DNA of 36,059 nucleotides from Bacillota bacterium. GTDB taxonomy: Bacteria; Bacillota; SHA-98; Ch115. The stretch covers positions 1-36,059 of the forward strand of contig DUSO01000076.1 in assembly GCA_012842565.1 (NCBI GenBank), given 5' to 3'. The notes below the pieces were generated by a model, which searched no databases, was not told the DNA's origin, and saw nothing but the letters and a program-made list of their open reading frames with translations. Positions 1-9,737 of this stretch are shown here, one piece after another; positions within the stretch are counted from its first letter, which is position 1; the number at the start of each line of letters is the position of its first letter. Both the position numbers and the translations under genes were made by a program.

Positions 1-1419
1 ACGGCGTCCGCCACTCTTGTCGGTTTTCTGTATTCATTTGCCATGGTCCGCGGGAGATTCCCATTAAAACCCGTATTTCGGGCATTAGCCATCCTTCCTC
101 TTATGTCTCCTCCTTTCATCGTGGCATTGTCGTATATTCTCTTATTCGGGGGCAGGGGACTCGTGACCTACCATCTTTTGGGCAAGACCTATAATATCTA
201 CGGTTGGCACGGGCTGTGGCTGGTCCAGACTATTTCATTCTTCCCGTACGCTTATCTCGTGATCGAGTCGGTTATCGCACGTCTGAATCCGACCCTTGAG
301 TATGCCGCGAAAGGCATGGGCGCCTCAGATTGGGAGATATTTCGGACCGTTATATGGCCCCTTGCGCGTCCGGGGATTGCCAACGCGGCCTTGCTCGTTG
401 CCATAAACGTTTTGGCGGATTTCGGCAATCCGATAATGATAGCCGGCCAGTTTGCGGTGCTACCCACGGAGGCGTATATGCAGATATCAGGGTGGTACGA
501 TCTGCCTGCAGCAGCCGTCCTCTGTACCATCCTCCTTGTGCCCGCGCTCGTTTTCTTCATCGCGCAGAATTATTGGATAGGCAGGCGAAGTTATGTCACG
601 GTCACGGGACGGGGGTCTACAATCGCTGCACCACCTCTTGCAGGGATAGGGAATGCCGCCCTTTTTGCGTTCTGCTGCCTTGTAGGGCTTATCATCGCAA
701 GTGTATATGGGGTCCTCGCTGCAGGTGCATTCACGAGGGCCTGGGGAGCCGACTGGCGCATCTCCCTTGAACATTGGGATTACGTCATTTTCAGGGGTAG
801 AGAAGTTTACAATAGCTTCCTATATTCGCTTTTGGCTGCCGCCTGCGGGGCAGTACTTTCGATTCTCGCTGCCTATCTTCTTCAGAGGAAGGATTTTCCG
901 GCGAGAAGGGTCCTGGACTTTACAGCCACACTTCCTGCCGCCGTCCCCGGCATATTCCTGGGATTAGGATACCTACTTAGCTTCAACAATCTTCCCCTCA
1001 AGCTTACGGGGACAGCAGCCATAATCATACTGGCATTCATATTCTGGAACTTGCCTAATGGCTACCGCGCAGGGGTTTCCTCACTTCAGCAGGTAGATAG
1101 GTCGATCGAGGAAGCAGCGGCGAGCCTTGGCGCGAGCTCTATGAAGACATTCAAGGATGTCGTTTTGCCATTGCTGCGGGCGCCGTTCAGTGCCGCGTTT
1201 GCCGTCACCTTCGTAAGGTCGATAACCGCACTGAGCGTGGTGATATTCATAGTCTCTCCCAGGAGGACCGTGGCGACGATATCTATCCTTGGTCTTGTCG
1301 AACAGGGCTACTGGGGCAGGGCAGCCGCATATACTACTGCCCTTATTGTTGCGGCTTTTGCCATCCTTGGGGTTACATCCCTAGTATCCAGACAAAGCAG
1401 GTCCATATTCCAGGTTTAG
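1..1419 (+). CDS. ABC transporter permease, fused two-domain (iron(III)/Fbp-Afu/ThiP-type), 5' truncated by window edge
   Basis: Frame 1 is open from base 1 (TASATLVGFLYSFAMV...). Two copies of the inner-membrane permease EAA-type loop are visible: 'EYAAKGMGASDWEIFRTVIWPLARPGI' and 'EEAAASLGASSMKTFKDVVLPLLRAPF'. Confidence 0.9.
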   Translation, partial: TASATLVGFLYSFAMVRGRFPLKPVFRALAILPLMSPPFIVALSYILLFGGRGLVTYHLLGKTYNIYGWHGLWLVQTISFFPYAYLVIESVIARLNPTLEYAAKGMGASDWEIFRTVIWPLARPGIANAALLVAINVLADFGNPIMIAGQFAVLPTEAYMQISGWYDLPAAAVLCTILLVPALVFFIAQNYWIGRRSYVTVTGRGSTIAAPPLAGIGNAALFAFCCLVGLIIASVYGVLAAGAFTRAWGADWRISLEHWDYVIFRGREVYNSFLYSLLAAACGAVLSILAAYLLQRKDFPARRVLDFTATLPAAVPGIFLGLGYLLSFNNLPLKLTGTAAIIILAFIFWNLPNGYRAGVSSLQQVDRSIEEAAASLGASSMKTFKDVVLPLLRAPFSAAFAVTFVRSITALSVVIFIVSPRRTVATISILGLVEQGYWGRAAAYTTALIVAAFAILGVTSLVSRQSRSIFQV

Positions 1420-1468
1420 ATTCTGAGAGTAAACGCGGTATGGTTTTGCTTTCACACGGGGGTGAGTA

Positions 1469-2575
1469 ATGATGGAGAGTTATGTCCGGCTCGAAGGGGT
1501 AGTCAAACGGTTCGGAGAAACGATAGCTGTGAACAACGTTTACCTCGACATTCCCAAGGGGAGCTTCACAACACTCCTGGGGCCAAGTGGTTGCGGGAAG
1601 ACCACCACCCTCCGAATGATAGCCGGTTTTTATGATGTAGATGAAGGGCGAATCTACATTGGCGATCGCATGGTCAATCAGATCCCTCCTCACCTGAGGA
1701 ACATCGGCATGGTCTTTCAGGATTATGCCCTCTTCCCACACATGACGGTCTTCGAGAATGTATCCTACGGGCTGAGAATTCGAAGGGAATCAAGGGATAG
1801 GTTAGCCCAGAAGGTCAGGGAAATGCTTGACTTTGTGGGGCTGAGTGGCCTCGACAAGAGGTACCCCAACCAACTCTCCGGCGGGCAGCAACAAAGGGTA
1901 GCTTTGGCGCGTGCTCTTGCGACGGGTCCCGATGTCCTCTTGCTGGACGAGCCCCTCAGCAACCTCGACGCAAAGCTGCGGGTATCCGTCAGGCGGGAAC
2001 TCAGAGAGGTCCAACGGCGACTGGGGATAACCGTGATTTATGTGACTCATGACCAGGATGAGGCCCTTGAGCTTTCGGATTCAATAGCTGTCATGAATAA
2101 GGGCATCGTTGTCCAGGTAGGAACGCCCTGGGAGATCTATTTCCAGCCCCGGAGCCGGTTCGTCGCGGATTTTGTGGGTGCGGTAAACTTCCTGGCGGGT
2201 ACCGTGACTCGGAGGCTCGGGACTATCGCTGAGGTAGCAAGTGAGGCGGGCCTGATACTGGCCCGCGACCCGGATGGGATAGCCCAGCCTGGCGGGAAGG
2301 CCCTCGTAGCATTTCGCCCGGAGTGCGTGGAAATCTCGACACAACAGGACAACGGCGAGGGTACCACCGCATCGGGCGATAGTGACCTGGTTACTGTTTT
2401 CCGTGGGAAGATCAGGTCGAGGTCCTTTCTTGGCCGCATGGTGAGGTATTGGATAGAGGTGCCGGGAAGAGAGATCATGGCTGATGTTTCTGATCCGGGA
2501 AGTCGCGGCATACTGGAGGGCGAGGTAAATGTGAAAATCAAGAATGATAAGGTGCGTATCGTGTCAGAAGGCTAG
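1469..2575 (+). CDS. ABC transporter ATP-binding protein (FbpC/PotA-type, C-terminal TOBE-like region)
   Basis: Walker A GPSGCGKTT, signature [15 protein letters not shown], Walker B VLLLDEPLSNLDAKLR, H-loop VTHDQDEAL. Confidence 0.93.
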   Translation: MMESYVRLEGVVKRFGETIAVNNVYLDIPKGSFTTLLGPSGCGKTTTLRMIAGFYDVDEGRIYIGDRMVNQIPPHLRNIGMVFQDYALFPHMTVFENVSYGLRIRRESRDRLAQKVREMLDFVGLSGLDKRYPNQLSGGQQQRVALARALATGPDVLLLDEPLSNLDAKLRVSVRRELREVQRRLGITVIYVTHDQDEALELSDSIAVMNKGIVVQVGTPWEIYFQPRSRFVADFVGAVNFLAGTVTRRLGTIAEVASEAGLILARDPDGIAQPGGKALVAFRPECVEISTQQDNGEGTTASGDSDLVTVFRGKIRSRSFLGRMVRYWIEVPGREIMADVSDPGSRGILEGEVNVKIKNDKVRIVSEG

Positions 2576-2624
2576 GTCTAAAGGGCGGTGATCTGTTTAT
2601 CTACGGTACCGGAGGCGGGTCATC

Positions 2625-3794
2625 TTGGGGTACAGTAAACGCTGGCTCAATTCCGTGATCGACTATATTGTCTCGTTCTCTCCTCTGGACATGGGGCGAG
2701 CCTCAACTCTTGTGAAAAGGGAATTGGAATACATCGAAAATGAGGTCAGTGCTATTGAAGACCACAGTCTCATGAAGGCCTGCATGATTGCCATGCGCCA
2801 GCCATTGCCTTTATTCCTGGCAAGTCCGGCTGTTTCATCATCTGGAACGGATGGGATCCCTCTCCACGGGCGGCAGGGAACCCCCGAAGATATAGTCCTC
2901 AGGCTGAAAGAAGCCGGGTTCTTGCACGAAGGCCTGACTGCCGCGGACATTTTCCCCCCGGCGGCATTGACTTCTACGTCACAGATTTCGTTTGAGGCCG
3001 CGGCCGGCAGCGGGATGGGACGCCACCATGCGTATCCCGGCGGACTTGTGGTGCACGTGGCGAGCAACCTTCGCCGTTGCCTCGACCAGGCGAGAGCATA
3101 TGGCGACATCTATGGGATCAAGCTAAGGCGGGACATACTGGTGGCAGCATGTATCTTTCATGACTGCATGAAGCCCTACGCCCTTCAGTGGATGCCAAAC
3201 GGTCTCCCTTGCCCCGAGGCTATGATAGCAGGGGAGGGCGCCCATCATGTTATGAGCTTGGCTCAAACAATAGCGATAGGGGTCGACCCGATGACTTTGA
3301 CGGCCGCAGCTTCCGCCCCCAGAGACCCAGGTCAAGCCCGGGGAGAAGTAGCGTCGTTCATCGCGGCGGCTTGTTTATTGGCGGGTGTTGAACCAGAGCA
3401 ATCAGGTGCTGTCTTCAACGCATGCATCAGTGACGGGGGTAACCAGGCGGGGTGCATGCAACCCGGCAACCCTTATCCCAAGGCGGGTGCTTGGAGCCTC
3501 TCTTATCCCGGTCTGGTCGAGTATTGGTTGATTTACCTATCTGACAGTGACTACGCCCTGACAAATTCTGCAGCATCAACCGTGGAATCAGCATTTTCTC
3601 ATCTTGCTGTAGAGCAATATGGTTTTTCCCACTCTGATTTGGCATCGCCCCGTTTCCGCCAGTTTAGGAATTTTGTCTTTTCACAACTGTCGTCGGAGTA
3701 CCTTTACTGGAAGCTTACGGTTTACGGGAAGGATGCATTTCGCGAAGATATAGACAAGACCATTCGCCAGGTATGTATGATGAATCTCATTTAA
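2625..3794 (+). CDS. HD-domain-like (putative metal-dependent phosphohydrolase) protein
   Basis: HHAYPGGLVVHVASN...LVAACIFHDCMKP...GAHHVMSL, consistent with the H...HD...H arrangement of HD proteins. TTG start after GGAGGCGGG. Confidence 0.65.
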   Translation: MGYSKRWLNSVIDYIVSFSPLDMGRASTLVKRELEYIENEVSAIEDHSLMKACMIAMRQPLPLFLASPAVSSSGTDGIPLHGRQGTPEDIVLRLKEAGFLHEGLTAADIFPPAALTSTSQISFEAAAGSGMGRHHAYPGGLVVHVASNLRRCLDQARAYGDIYGIKLRRDILVAACIFHDCMKPYALQWMPNGLPCPEAMIAGEGAHHVMSLAQTIAIGVDPMTLTAAASAPRDPGQARGEVASFIAAACLLAGVEPEQSGAVFNACISDGGNQAGCMQPGNPYPKAGAWSLSYPGLVEYWLIYLSDSDYALTNSAASTVESAFSHLAVEQYGFSHSDLASPRFRQFRNFVFSQLSSEYLYWKLTVYGKDAFREDIDKTIRQVCMMNLI

Positions 3795-3814
3795 CGGGTA
3801 AAGGGGAATCGGGG

Positions 3815-5026
3815 ATGGCAACGTGTATTGTGGCCCAGGCGGGGGGCCCTACTGCAGTCATAAACAGCACTCTTTATGGGATTATAGACGAGGCAAAAAG
3901 GGTGGGGATCCAGAGAATCCTCGGGGCGCGAGGCGGTATCAGGGGCGTTATCGAGGAGGATTTCGTTGAACTCGGGACTCTTGATCCAAGCACCCTCTCA
4001 CTCATCCGCACAACCCCGGGCGCGATCCTCGGGGGGTGTAGGCACAGGCTTTCCGATAGCGGCGCCGGCGTTTTAGAATTCCAGCGGATCATGCGTGTTC
4101 TGGATAGACATGATATCAGCTTCTTTTTCTACATTGGTGGGAATGATTCCATGGATACGGCGCTTAAAATCCAGAACGCATGCCAGGCAAATGGGCTCGA
4201 TATATCAGTGATCGGCATTCCCAAGACCGTGGACAATGATATCTGCCACACCGACCATTGTCCGGGCTACGGCAGCGCAGCCAAATTCATTGCTACCGCC
4301 GTCATCGAGGCTGGTCTCCACGCCCGCAGTATGTTCGCTGACGAAAAGGTCGTAATCCTGGAAACAGTGGGCCGGAACACCGGATGGCTTGCGGCTTCCT
4401 CTGCCCTTGCGAGGCGGAGGACTGATGACCCTCCGCATCTTGTATACCTTCCCGAGGTGGATTTCTCCGAGGACAAGTTTCTTGGGGACATAGATGAATG
4501 CGTCTCTACCTTGGGTGGAGCCTTTGTAGTCGTGGCAGAAGGGATCAGGACCCGTGATGGGCGTCTTTTGGGGGCGGTGGATGAAGGGAGAATGTCAGAT
4601 CCATTCGGTCATCCTCAATTGGGCGAAGCCGCCAGCCACCTATCGAGGCTTGTAAGGACGCATCTCGGGCTCAGTGTGCGATATGTGAAACTTGATATAT
4701 GTCAGCAGAGCGCAATACATCTCGCCTCACGTACAGACTGGGAGGAAGCAGCTATCGTAGGGAGACGGGCTGTGGACTATGCCATCGCCGGCAAGAGTGG
4801 TGTGATGGTGAGCCTGGAACGAGCTGAAGGGGAAGGCCCGGCAAAAACCGGGTGTGTACCGCTTGTTCATGTGGCCAACGTAGAGCGCAGGATACCGCTC
4901 GAGTGGATAGATTCCAGCGGGACGTTCGTGACGGACCAGTTCATCTCCTACCTATCTCCCCTGATCCTTGGAGAGGTCCCAATCCCTATGGAGGGGGGCT
5001 TGCCGGTATATGCTAAAATGCTCTAG
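3815..5026 (+). CDS. 6-phosphofructokinase family, probably PPi-dependent
   Basis: GGPTAVINSTLYG, GAILGGCRH, YIGGNDSMDTA, GIPKTVDND, PGYGSAAKFIA. ATG at 3815 gives MATCIVAQAGGP, a more natural start than the ORF start at 3773. Confidence 0.88.
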   Translation: MATCIVAQAGGPTAVINSTLYGIIDEAKRVGIQRILGARGGIRGVIEEDFVELGTLDPSTLSLIRTTPGAILGGCRHRLSDSGAGVLEFQRIMRVLDRHDISFFFYIGGNDSMDTALKIQNACQANGLDISVIGIPKTVDNDICHTDHCPGYGSAAKFIATAVIEAGLHARSMFADEKVVILETVGRNTGWLAASSALARRRTDDPPHLVYLPEVDFSEDKFLGDIDECVSTLGGAFVVVAEGIRTRDGRLLGAVDEGRMSDPFGHPQLGEAASHLSRLVRTHLGLSVRYVKLDICQQSAIHLASRTDWEEAAIVGRRAVDYAIAGKSGVMVSLERAEGEGPAKTGCVPLVHVANVERRIPLEWIDSSGTFVTDQFISYLSPLILGEVPIPMEGGLPVYAKML

Positions 5027-5080
5027 CTGCAGTAGCCACGGCCCCTCTTAATTGTATCGTTATTTGGATCTCGGGTTTAG

Positions 5081-5114
5081 GAAACAAAGTATCATTTTGA
5101 TGATACTTTGTTTC
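5081..5114. terminator. Perfect 15-bp inverted repeat (GAAACAAAGTATCAT-TTTG-ATGATACTTTGTTTC); terminator or operator downstream of the PFK gene and upstream of the LacI gene
   Basis: Direct reading; arms 5081-5095 and 5100-5114, TTTG loop. Confidence 0.55.
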
Positions 5115-5260
5115 ATCAATTATCATCGGGGTTAGCACGTTTATATACCGCATCTTCGACAAGGCTCACGTTTCTAATGCAGGAATCTGACGACTAGCGG
5201 CGAATATATATAAAGCCATCAAATTGACACTATTACATCTTTTCAGGGGTCGGGATACAT

Positions 5261-6292
5261 TTGCGCATCACGATGGAACAAGTTGCAAACCATCTGGGTG
5301 TGTCGCGAAGCACTGTATGCCGGGTGATGAATGGGGCGCCGGGAGTGAAAGAAAGTACCAGACAAAGGGTCCTAAAGGCAATGGCCGACCTTGGATACCG
5401 GCCTCGAGGGGGACGGCTGGGGTTAGAGTCCGGCCGGATGATTGCGCTTGTGGCCGGGGAGATAAGTAACCCCACACATTCTGAGATAGCACAGGCAGTG
5501 GAGGACGTTACCAGTACTCTCGGCGGCACACTTATCTTGTGCAACACCGGCGACAGCCCTGAGAAGGAAGCCCGGTATGTGGACCTGCTTATCAGGAGGC
5601 AGGTGGACGGGATTGTATTCATATCAGTTCGAACTGACAGCGGGCCTACGTTAGAGAAGGTATCTGCCGCAGGCATACCGTTCATCATATGCGGGAGGAT
5701 GTTTGAAGACAGGCGTTATGACCTGGTGGCCGTTGACTTCGAGATGGGAGCCTATTTGGCAACATCGCACCTGGCACAGCTCGGACACAGGCGAATCGGC
5801 TATGTTTCAGGATCGAGCTACATCGCTTGTAGTAACGAGCGTCTTAAGGGTTATCGAAAGGCTCTGGAAGAATTCGGCATAGAGTACTCCGAAGACCTGA
5901 CTGTTGAAGGATTCTATACTCAAATAGGCGCATACAGGGCGGCTTTGCAGCTCTTGAGCAGGGAGTCAAGGCCCACTGCCGTTTTCGCTGCAAATGATCT
6001 AATGGCACTGGGCGTCTTGCAGGCGGCCCACGAGCTCGGACTGAGAGTCCCGGAGGATCTCGCTGTGGTGGGCTTCGATGATATCCCGATCGCGAGCCTC
6101 TTCTGTATAGAACTCACAACGATTCAGCACCCAATGTACGAGCTTGGCGCTTTGACAGCCAGGCTGCTTATGGAAAAGATAGAGCGTGGTCCCGACCAGC
6201 CATGGAATCCCCAAAGAATCATTCTGCCGCCGAAGCTGGTCATTCGGCGCACGTGCGGGGCTAGTATGGGTGGCCTCAGGAAGGCAATGTAA
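5261..6292 (+). CDS. LacI-family transcriptional regulator
   Basis: N-terminal HTH 'MEQVANHLGVSRSTVCRVMNGAPGVKESTRQRVLKAMADLGYRP' followed by a periplasmic-binding-like domain ('AVVGFDDIPIASL'). Confidence 0.95.
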   Translation: MRITMEQVANHLGVSRSTVCRVMNGAPGVKESTRQRVLKAMADLGYRPRGGRLGLESGRMIALVAGEISNPTHSEIAQAVEDVTSTLGGTLILCNTGDSPEKEARYVDLLIRRQVDGIVFISVRTDSGPTLEKVSAAGIPFIICGRMFEDRRYDLVAVDFEMGAYLATSHLAQLGHRRIGYVSGSSYIACSNERLKGYRKALEEFGIEYSEDLTVEGFYTQIGAYRAALQLLSRESRPTAVFAANDLMALGVLQAAHELGLRVPEDLAVVGFDDIPIASLFCIELTTIQHPMYELGALTARLLMEKIERGPDQPWNPQRIILPPKLVIRRTCGASMGGLRKAM

Positions 6293-6437
6293 GGGCAATG
6301 GCAGAGGACGGCGTGGCGAAATCCTGAACCGCGAGAGAAGGGGGTGATACCACCATACAGATCGGTTGGTAAGGTATAGATGGAGGTCCTCTATGGAGAG
6401 AATTGCCCGAATCTACTGACGAGGAGGCTACATCGAG

Positions 6438-7739
6438 ATGAGACGGGGATTTCGGATCATAGTGTTTGCTATGGTGACGCTGGTTCTCATTTTTAGTGTT
6501 TGGGTCAACGCCGCATCGCCTCCGAAACCCAAAGAGCTCTCAATCGCCGCGGTGTCGGGCGTGGAGGTCCGGGGGCTCAAGGCGATCGCTCCCATCTGGG
6601 AGAAGGAAACGGGCATAAAGCTAAAGATTATCGAATATCCTTATGCAAGCCTCTATGAAAAGATCGTGACAGCGTTTCAAGCCAATGTTTCCACGTTTGA
6701 CCTGATCATGCTGGATGACCCATGGATGCCCAAGTTCTGTTCGTCCGGTTGGTTGGTGCCGCTCGACAAGGAGTTTGGCTACACCAAGGATCCCGATATA
6801 TTCCAGGTAGTTTACGATCTTGGTTCGTGGCCTCCACCACGGGGTCCTGTCCCTCCTGGTGAGAAGGGTAAACCCCGGCACCTTTACGGAATCACCCTTG
6901 TGGGTAACGTAGAAATATTCATGTACAGGAAGGACCTGGTCCCAGAACCCAAGACATGGGCAGAGGTCCTGGCAAACGGCAAGAAGATCCACAATGCCTC
7001 CAAGCCGCTTTACGGGTTTGTCATCAGAGGGGCGAAGGGCAATCCGGTCATTTCCGAATTCACCCCGATCCTAATGGCGTTCGGAGGCCGAATATTTGAT
7101 GACAACTGGAAGGTAGTGCTCAACTCTCCTGAATCGATCGCAGCCCTGAAGTTCTTCGCGGAAGATCTGAAGGCAATCTCTCAGCCCGGGTGTGACGCCT
7201 ATGATGCTGGAGAACGGGCACAGGAAGTGGCGGCAGGACGCGGGGCTCAAGCGGAGGTATGGCCCGCCGAAGTAACTGATATAGTGGAGAATCCGGAAGT
7301 GTCAAAGGTTGTTGGTAAGATGGCGTATACGGTTGTCCCGGCCGGTCCCACTGGAGTCCGTGCGCCTCTTATGGGCAACTGGCTTCTTGCCATTCCCAAG
7401 GCCTCCGCTAATAAGCACTGGGCCTACGAATTTATCACCTGGGCAACGAGTGCTAGGATTCAAAAGATCTATGCGGAGAACGGCGGCATCCCGTTCAGGC
7501 GCTCTATCCTTATGGATCCGGAGCTTAACAAGAAATATCCCTTGTTCCAGGCAATGGCCCGCTCCCTGGAGGCGCCCGCCCAGTGGCGGCCTCGTACACA
7601 GGACTGGTTTGCAGCTGAGGCAATCCTTGGGACTTACGTAAACGGGACACTTGCCGGGCAGTACAAGCCGGAAGAGGCGATAGCTAAGGCGGCAGCCGAA
7701 ATCCAGAAGTACATGGAGGAAGCGGGATACTACAAGTAA
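6438..7739 (+). CDS. Extracellular solute-binding protein family 1 (CUT1 sugar ABC)
   Basis: Signal peptide MRRGFRIIVFAMVTLVLIFSVWVNAA; family 1 SBP layout; followed by MalF/MalG-type permeases; SD GAGGAGG upstream. Confidence 0.9.
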   Translation: MRRGFRIIVFAMVTLVLIFSVWVNAASPPKPKELSIAAVSGVEVRGLKAIAPIWEKETGIKLKIIEYPYASLYEKIVTAFQANVSTFDLIMLDDPWMPKFCSSGWLVPLDKEFGYTKDPDIFQVVYDLGSWPPPRGPVPPGEKGKPRHLYGITLVGNVEIFMYRKDLVPEPKTWAEVLANGKKIHNASKPLYGFVIRGAKGNPVISEFTPILMAFGGRIFDDNWKVVLNSPESIAALKFFAEDLKAISQPGCDAYDAGERAQEVAAGRGAQAEVWPAEVTDIVENPEVSKVVGKMAYTVVPAGPTGVRAPLMGNWLLAIPKASANKHWAYEFITWATSARIQKIYAENGGIPFRRSILMDPELNKKYPLFQAMARSLEAPAQWRPRTQDWFAAEAILGTYVNGTLAGQYKPEEAIAKAAAEIQKYMEEAGYYK

Positions 7740-7810
7740 GTAACTCGCAGTTGAGGGTCCCCGGGAGACCTGCCAATACGGCAAGCGGGGGCATGGGAAG
7801 ACACTAGCGC

Positions 7811-7845
7811 ATGCGGGCGCCTTGCATTTCCGCAGGCGCCCGCAT
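7811..7845. other. GC-rich intergenic stem-loop between SBP and permease genes
   Basis: ATGCGGGCGCCT (7811-7822) pairs with AGGCGCCCGCAT (7834-7845); perfect 12-bp stem. Confidence 0.75.
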
Positions 7846-7873
7846 AAGACCATGCCATGAAGGAGTGAGGCCG

Positions 7874-8764
7874 GTGTCTTTGGCCATAAAGGGGCGCCAG
7901 GTTGCAGAAAGGAAGCTAGCCATATACCTTCTTGCCCTTCCCATCGCCTTTCTTCTCTCAGTTACAGTATATCCTCTACTCCATACCATAAGTTTGAGCG
8001 TGCACGACTTCCGCACGGGGGCCTTTGTTGGGACTCAGAACTTTCTTCGGGCGTTCAACGATCCTGCTCTGGTTGCATCGGTGCGCGTAACGGTCATATA
8101 TGTCTGTGTGGCGGTTTTATCTGAGGCTGTCCTGGGCCTGCTTGCAGCAGTAGTGATAAACAGGAGTGTCTCGAGCCCACTACTCCGGGGACTCATCTAT
8201 TCTGTCATGATCGTGCCTATGGTTACTCCCAGCGTAGCCGCCGGCGTCATTGCCAGGCTGATCTATATTCCAGGTTATGGCATCCTGAACTATGTCTTGA
8301 GGGCGGCGGGAATTATCAGCCGGGATGTCCTCTGGTTGTCGACCCCGTCAAGCGCCATGTTCTGTGTCCTTTCAGTTGATATCTGGCAATGGACCCCGTT
8401 CGTCTTCCTGGTCCTGTTTGCGGGCCTTACTGCTGTACCCAGGGACATAGTCGAAGCCGCCCTCGTTGATGGTGCATCCGGAGTTGAGTTGTTTCGTTAT
8501 GTAGAGCTACCCTTTCTTAAGAACCTCTTGCTGATGGTAGTCATGTTCCGCTTCGCCGATACATTCAGGGTCTTCGACCATGTTATGGCTTTAACCGGCG
8601 GGGGACCCGGCTCAGCCACCGAGTTCCTCAGCGTATACTTGTACAGGATCGCGTTCAAGTTCTGGAATCTCAACTATGCTGCAGCGATCGCGATCTTCGT
8701 GGTTATTGTGGCCAGCATCCTCATGTATTTTCTGGGGAAGGTCCTGACCTCTGAGGTAGCTTGA
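7874..8764 (+). CDS. Sugar ABC transporter permease (MalF/UgpA-type)
   Basis: EAALVDGASGVELFRYVELPFL EAA loop, multiple TM segments. GTG at 7874 preceded by AAGGAGTGAGG; the ORF-track start at 7811 lies inside a hairpin. Confidence 0.92.
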   Translation: MSLAIKGRQVAERKLAIYLLALPIAFLLSVTVYPLLHTISLSVHDFRTGAFVGTQNFLRAFNDPALVASVRVTVIYVCVAVLSEAVLGLLAAVVINRSVSSPLLRGLIYSVMIVPMVTPSVAAGVIARLIYIPGYGILNYVLRAAGIISRDVLWLSTPSSAMFCVLSVDIWQWTPFVFLVLFAGLTAVPRDIVEAALVDGASGVELFRYVELPFLKNLLLMVVMFRFADTFRVFDHVMALTGGGPGSATEFLSVYLYRIAFKFWNLNYAAAIAIFVVIVASILMYFLGKVLTSEVA

Positions 8765-8801
8765 GATCCAGGCGGGGATTCCGCATCGGAGAAGGTGATG
8801 A

Positions 8802-9662
8802 TTGAAAATGCTGGGCAGCCGAGCACACCACGCAATATGGCGCCACATAGTGCAGGTACTCATCATTGCCGGGCTCTTGGGGTATATGTTTCCCTTCTTC
8901 TGGATGGTTTCTACAAGTCTCAAACCCAAGTCTGAGTTCTACACCTACCCACCATCGTTACTTCCAGGGCATCCTTCATTCGGGGCTTTCTCCAGCGTCC
9001 TCATTGGTCGCGGTTATATTACCCTTCTCGGGAACAGTATCGTGATATGTCTCTCAGCTGTTATCTTTATTCTGGCCCTTTCTCTTCTCATAGCTTATCC
9101 CCTAACCCGGCTCAGCCTTCCGGCCAGGGTAAAAACGGGCATACTTCAGTGGATTCTCAGCCTGCGTTTCCTGCCGCCAATAGTGGTTGTGGTCCCCATA
9201 TTCGCCATTATTCGGACAGCGGGCCTGTATGATCGCCCGGTCTCGTTGATATTCCTCTATTCGGCTTTTGGGCTGCCATTTGCGGTATGGATGGTGAAGG
9301 GCTTCCTGCAGGAGGTGCCAAAGGAACTAGAGGAGGCTGCCTGGGTGGACGGGGCGAGCCGGTCTTATGCATTCTTTAGGATCCTGCTTCCCCTCCTCGC
9401 CCCGGGGATACTGGCTACTGCCGTAATCTCGTTTGCCCTCTCCTGGAGCGAGTTTCTCTTTGCACTTATACTAACTGCCACGCCCAGGGCACAGACATTT
9501 CCAGTAGGAGTATGGGGGCTTGTGACCCAATTTCAGATTATATGGAATGAGATGGCAGCCGTCGGCGTGATCTCCGTTATCGTCCCGGTCTGTCTTCTTC
9601 TGTTCGGCAGGCGCTATGTGTTGAGCGCTCTGACATTCGGGGTTATAAGAGAGAAATCGTAG
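8802..9662 (+). CDS. Sugar ABC transporter permease (MalG/UgpE-type)
   Basis: EEAAWVDGASRSYAFFRILLPLLAPGI EAA loop; follows the MalF-type gene. Confidence 0.92.
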   Translation: MKMLGSRAHHAIWRHIVQVLIIAGLLGYMFPFFWMVSTSLKPKSEFYTYPPSLLPGHPSFGAFSSVLIGRGYITLLGNSIVICLSAVIFILALSLLIAYPLTRLSLPARVKTGILQWILSLRFLPPIVVVVPIFAIIRTAGLYDRPVSLIFLYSAFGLPFAVWMVKGFLQEVPKELEEAAWVDGASRSYAFFRILLPLLAPGILATAVISFALSWSEFLFALILTATPRAQTFPVGVWGLVTQFQIIWNEMAAVGVISVIVPVCLLLFGRRYVLSALTFGVIREKS

Positions 9663-9737
9663 GTGGAACAAGGATTATGGGGCCAACACATATCCGGCCT
9701 GGTCCTACGGTACAGATATGCGCAGCATGGGAGGTAT

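Noticed and set aside
252-560. Many antisense and alternative-frame ORFs of 60-200 aa across the window (for example 252-560 -, 7302-7853 -, 12339-12989 -, 26060-26581 -, 32028-32669 -)
   Set aside because: They lie opposite or out of frame with well-supported CDSs, show no recognisable motifs and have compositions expected from shadow ORFs.
1469-2575. Calling the first transporter an iron(III) importer (FbpBC)
   Set aside because: Sequence class alone cannot set the substrate; the PFK/HD context argues against taking iron as default.
7811-7873. N-terminal extension of the MalF-type permease from ATG 7811
   Set aside because: The ATG is the first base of a 12-bp hairpin, and a GTG at 7874 with a good SD fits the family N-terminus.
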